Source of the DNA: Thermococcaceae archaeon
GTDB lineage: Archaea > Methanobacteriota_B > Thermococci > Thermococcales > Thermococcaceae
Assembly: GCA_026986455.1 (NCBI GenBank)
Contig: JALSON010000311.1
Location: 1-8,104 of the forward strand
Length of the DNA stretch: 8,104 nucleotides
Reading direction: 5' to 3'
Each line of letters begins with the position of its first letter. Positions within the stretch are counted from its first letter, which is position 1. Positions 5,596 to 8,104 of this stretch are shown here, piece after piece. A program made the position numbers and the translations under genes. The notes under the pieces are model-generated. The model ran no database searches. It was given only the letters and a program-made list of their open reading frames with translations, and was not told the DNA's origin.

Positions 5596-6717
5596 ATGAT
5601 AGCGAGAAAGAACCTGTTCCATGATAAGGGGAGGGTCGTTATAAGCGTTGGAGGAGTGGCCCTCTCCGTAACGCTGGTTATAATACTCCTTGGAGTGTAC
5701 TACGGCATGATGACCCTCGGCACGAACTACATCGTGAACACAAACGCCGACCTCTGGGTGGGGCAGGAGGGCATACACGACCTCTGGCACACATACTCGC
5801 TCCTCCCAAGAGGGCTCGGTGATGAGATAAAAAGCGTGGACGGCGTTGAGAGCGTTCACGAGCTCATAGGAAGGGCGGTTCAGATAGAGGTGCCAGGAAC
5901 CGGGGCAAAAAAGACCGTGTACATAGTGGGCTTTGACCCGGCGAGCGGGGTCGGCGGCCCGTGGGACATCATGAAGGGGAGCAGGGAGATAAAAAATGGG
6001 GAAGCCATCGTTGACCACGTCTTCTTTGTCAGGAACAATTTAAAGCTCGGCGACACCATTAAGGTGGGAGAGAAGGAGCTCAGGATAGTGGGGGTCTCAA
6101 AGGGGACGTTTGCGGTTGTTTATCCCTACATCTTCGTAACCACCGAGGATGCCGCCGAGATATTCGGGACGACACAGTATGTGAACTACTACCTGGTGGA
6201 GCTCTCCGGCGACAGGCCGGCCACCGAGGTGGCAAAGGACATCACCGACAGGCTGAAGGAGAAGGGGATGGCGGTTGAGATACTCACGAAGGAGAGGTTC
6301 ATCCAGAACCACAAAGACGTGATAAACGAGAGCTTCAACTCCATACTCTTCCCGCTGGTGTTCATAGGGTTCATAATTGGAGCGGCGGTCATAGGGCTCA
6401 CGCTTTACACCATGACGATGGAGAAGATGAGGGAATACGCAATACTGAAGGCAATCGGAGCGCAGAATAGGTTTTTGAGGAAGATCGTCTTCCAACAGGC
6501 GGTTATAATAACCTTCCTTGGCTTTGCCGTGGGCATAGGGCTTTCCCTGCTCGCGACAACGTTCGTCCCGAGGTTTGCCCCCGAGTTCTTTGTGGAGATG
6601 AACTCCGCCACGGTTGGGATAACCTTCGCGGCAGTCATCGGTATAGGTTTGCTGGCGCCGCTGATCCCGATAAGGAGGCTAAACAAAGTTGACCCGGTGG
6701 TGGTCTTCAATGCCTGA
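5596..6717 (+). CDS. MacB/FtsX-type ABC transporter permease
   Basis: The 373-residue product has the MacB/FtsX architecture. One N-terminal membrane helix (about 16-38) is followed by a large extracytoplasmic domain (about 40-248, the MacB-PCD type region), then three C-terminal helices (about 250-273, 303-322 and 338-358). The cytoplasmic coupling motif EKMREYAILKAIGA (276-289) joins helices two and three. Such permeases drive conformational work or export at the outer face rather than classical uptake. The start ATG is preceded by GGTGAT four bases upstream, which lies within the end of the methyltransferase gene; a longer form from 5569 would overlap that gene. The downstream ATPase overlaps by eight bases. 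The transported substrate is unknown. Related DevC/LolE/MacB proteins handle peptides, lipoproteins or glycolipids. Confidence 0.93.
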   Translation: MIARKNLFHDKGRVVISVGGVALSVTLVIILLGVYYGMMTLGTNYIVNTNADLWVGQEGIHDLWHTYSLLPRGLGDEIKSVDGVESVHELIGRAVQIEVPGTGAKKTVYIVGFDPASGVGGPWDIMKGSREIKNGEAIVDHVFFVRNNLKLGDTIKVGEKELRIVGVSKGTFAVVYPYIFVTTEDAAEIFGTTQYVNYYLVELSGDRPATEVAKDITDRLKEKGMAVEILTKERFIQNHKDVINESFNSILFPLVFIGFIIGAAVIGLTLYTMTMEKMREYAILKAIGAQNRFLRKIVFQQAVIITFLGFAVGIGLSLLATTFVPRFAPEFFVEMNSATVGITFAAVIGIGLLAPLIPIRRLNKVDPVVVFNA

Positions 6718-7546
6718 GATTCTGATTAAAGCCACAAATCTGACGAAAATCTACGGCTCGGGAAGGACGGCGGTTAAAGCGGTGGACAACGTTTCATTAA
6801 CCCTGAAAAGGGGAGAGGTCGTCCTGCTTATGGGCCCCTCGGGTTCCGGAAAAACGACGCTCTTAACCCTGCTGAGCGGACTTTTAAGGCCCACCTCGGG
6901 AAGCATAAGGATATATTCGTCATTCCATGCATCGCGTAAGTTCCCGATTTCAGCACATGGATGGGTCGAACTGACCGAATTGAACCAGGATGAGCTCGCA
7001 AAGCTCAGGCTGGAGAAGATGGGCTTCATATTCCAGCACTTCAATTTGCTCTCCTCGCTGACGGCGCTGGAGAACGTCATGGTGCCCCTCCTGATCAGGG
7101 GGGTGAATAAGAAGGAAGCAAGGGAGAGAGCAAAGCGTCTGCTCGTTGAACTCGGGCTGGAGGACAGATTGAACAGCAAACCGGAGAAGCTTTCCGGGGG
7201 CGAGCAGCAGAGGGTCTCCATCGCGAGGGCTCTCATAACCGACCCGGACATTATAATAGCGGACGAGCCGACGGCAAACCTTGATTCAAAGAATGGAAGG
7301 GAAGTAATAGAGCTCATCCACGACAGGGCGAAGAGGGATGGAAAAGGCGTCATAATCGCCACGCACGACCCGAGAATAGTTGACTTCGCGGACAGGATAC
7401 TCTACATGGAGGACGGGGTGATATACGAGAAGGACAGCTCGCAGGCGAGGAAGCTGCTGCTGTTCAAAGAGGGGAGAGTCCTGGCTAAGGGCATGGGAAC
7501 AAAAGTGTGTAAAGACTTAAAGCCACTTATACACCTTTTATTCTAA
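6710..7546 (+). CDS. MacB/LolD-type ABC transporter ATP-binding protein
   Basis: The 278-residue nucleotide-binding subunit energises the preceding permease at the inner face of the membrane. Visible motifs are Walker A GPSGSGKT (42-49), the Q-loop Gln109 in FIFQHFNLL, the signature LSGGEQQR (161-168), Walker B IIIADEP (181-187, catalytic Glu186) and the switch His219. All key residues are intact. Two features are unusual: about 15 extra residues between the Walker A strand region and ELTELNQDELAKLR (residues 69-86), and a C-terminal extension of about 35 residues beyond the usual end. The start overlaps the permease stop (ATGCCTGA), with GGTGGT upstream; an upstream ATG at 6689 would only add residues from the permease frame overlap. 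Confidence 0.94.
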   Translation: MPEILIKATNLTKIYGSGRTAVKAVDNVSLTLKRGEVVLLMGPSGSGKTTLLTLLSGLLRPTSGSIRIYSSFHASRKFPISAHGWVELTELNQDELAKLRLEKMGFIFQHFNLLSSLTALENVMVPLLIRGVNKKEARERAKRLLVELGLEDRLNSKPEKLSGGEQQRVSIARALITDPDIIIADEPTANLDSKNGREVIELIHDRAKRDGKGVIIATHDPRIVDFADRILYMEDGVIYEKDSSQARKLLLFKEGRVLAKGMGTKVCKDLKPLIHLLF

Positions 7547-7556
7547 ACCTTTTGTT
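7536..7556 (+). terminator. Possible T-rich archaeal terminator after the ABC operon
   Basis: Two T4 tracts (7536-7539 and 7550-7553) flank the stop codon in a T-rich stretch. Archaeal transcription often ends at short T-runs without a hairpin. The tracts are short, so this is a weak call. Confidence 0.3.
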
Positions 7557-7603
7557 AAATAACGGCGAATTATTTTCGATTTTCCGTAAAGAAGGCATAT
7601 GCT

Positions 7604-7621
7604 TACCGAAAGATATATATA
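7604..7621 (+). promoter_or_regulatory. BRE/TATA promoter of the cysteine synthase family gene
   Basis: ACCGAAAG, a good BRE, is followed by the long TATA run ATATATATA at 7613-7621. This is the best promoter match in the window. It predicts transcription from about 7638-7645, within the inverted repeat 7626-7645, and a leader of about 15-20 bases. An 8-bp palindrome GCATATGC (7595-7602) sits just upstream. Confidence 0.7.
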
Positions 7622-7625
7622 CACT

Positions 7626-7645
7626 CCTACCCAATATCGGGTAGG
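7626..7645. promoter_or_regulatory. Inverted repeat across the predicted transcription start of the cysteine synthase gene
   Basis: CCTACCC (7626-7632), a six-base spacer and GGGTAGG (7639-7645) form a perfect seven-base inverted repeat just downstream of the TATA box. Its second arm runs into the ribosome binding site GGTGAT (7644-7649). Its position suits a repressor operator; a leader hairpin is possible only if transcription starts before 7626. The regulator is unknown. Confidence 0.5.
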
Positions 7646-7657
7646 TGATGGGTAAAA

Positions 7658-8104
7658 ATGGCAGAAAGTTACACAAAATTGGGTATTTATGATGACATCG
7701 TTCAGACAATAGGCAGCACCCCCCTGGTGAGGCTGAGGAAGATAGAGAGATACTTCAACCTCAAAAACGAGCTCTACGCCAAGGTGGAGTTCTTCAACCC
7801 CGGGGGGAGCATAAAGGACAGGATAGGCAAGTACATGATAGAAGGCGCCAAAAAGGAGGGAAAAATCGTCGAGGGCGGCGTGATAGTCGAGCCAACCTCG
7901 GGCAATACCGGCGTTGGCCTCGCCCTTGTAGCGGCCGACGAGGGCTACATGACGGTCTTCACGATGCCGGACAAGATGAGCACCGAGAAGGAGCTCCTCC
8001 TAAAGGCCATGGGCGCCTTCGTCATTAGAACGCCCACCGCCGTTGCTCCGGGCGACCCGAACTCCTACTACAAGGTGGCCGAGGCGGTGAGGAACCTCAT
8101 CTGG
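7658..8104 (+). CDS. Cysteine synthase / cystathionine beta-synthase family PLP enzyme (partial, C-terminus beyond window)
   Basis: The first 149 residues of a fold-type II PLP enzyme are present. The motif GSTPLVRL (19-26) is followed by NPGGSIKDR (48-56) with the PLP-binding Lys53, and by the phosphate/substrate loop EPTSGNTG (78-85). The next stretch, TMPDKMSTEKELLLKAMGAFVIRTPT, is closer to the cystathionine beta-synthase branch than to bacterial CysK. In Thermococcales and other archaea, members of this branch make cysteine from O-phosphoserine or O-acetylserine and sulfide, so cysteine synthesis is likely; the acceptor cannot be decided here. The ATG at 7658 has GGTGAT eight bases upstream. 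It has its own promoter and is separated by 111 bases from the ABC operon, so it is probably an independent unit with a sulfur-metabolism role. Confidence 0.93.
   Translation, partial: MAESYTKLGIYDDIVQTIGSTPLVRLRKIERYFNLKNELYAKVEFFNPGGSIKDRIGKYMIEGAKKEGKIVEGGVIVEPTSGNTGVGLALVAADEGYMTVFTMPDKMSTEKELLLKAMGAFVIRTPTAVAPGDPNSYYKVAEAVRNLIW

Noticed and set aside
5566..7362. Minus-strand frames under the ABC operon (5566-6018, 6097-6495, 6189-6401, 6405-6710, 6751-7362)
   Set aside because: They are antisense to genes with complete ABC transporter motifs and show no recognisable product.
7527..7709. Minus-strand 60-codon frame over the gap before the cysteine synthase gene
   Set aside because: It overlaps both flanking genes and covers the strong BRE/TATA of the plus-strand gene; no ribosome binding site or known domain is seen.

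Overview
The window looks like chromosomal DNA of a hyperthermophilic euryarchaeon of the order Thermococcales (Thermococcus/Pyrococcus type). The evidence is GGTGAT/GAGGTG ribosome binding sites, archaeal BRE/TATA promoter elements, tightly packed genes with very short gaps, and an Lrp-type regulator carrying a TRASH metal-binding domain next to a copper ATPase. The genus is inferred from gene content and style, not from a marker gene. No gene-free stretch longer than about 155 bases is present, and I saw no RNA gene, CRISPR array or insertion sequence.

Layout. On the minus strand, 1-245 is a partial thioredoxin-fold gene (CPPC), and 279-2684 is the Cu(+)-exporting P1B ATPase copA, transcribed first of the two. 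Divergent from copA, on the plus strand, is the copper-responsive regulator copR (2805-3422). Its end overlaps by 60 bases the end of a convergent three-gene minus-strand cluster that starts at 4825. That cluster encodes a secreted or membrane-anchored Met/His-rich protein (4517-4825), a membrane-anchored protein with three cysteines (4121-4477), and a CcdA-like multi-pass membrane protein (3363-4121). Divergent from this cluster is a plus-strand operon of a SAM-dependent methyltransferase (4980-5594), a MacB/FtsX-type ABC permease (5596-6717) and its ATPase (6710-7546). Last is the start of a PLP-dependent cysteine synthase/cystathionine beta-synthase family gene (7658 to the window end) with its own strong promoter.

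The main observation is a 15-bp semi-palindrome, TTnnCAnnnTGnnAA. It lies between copA and copR (2736-2750) and upstream of the Met-rich protein gene (4888-4902). A slightly degraded copy lies in the promoter of the methyltransferase/ABC operon (4952-4966). In the copA and Met-rich promoters it sits in the same place, just upstream of the TATA-like element. This suggests that the whole block from the thioredoxin-like gene to the ABC transporter is a CopR-controlled copper (or copper/thiol) homeostasis island. CopA would expel Cu(+), while the Met-rich, three-Cys and CcdA-like proteins would handle copper or thiols at the outer face of the membrane. The role of the methyltransferase and ABC exporter is unknown. 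The three-gene cluster 3363-4825 is the least familiar part and the best candidate for an undescribed system.
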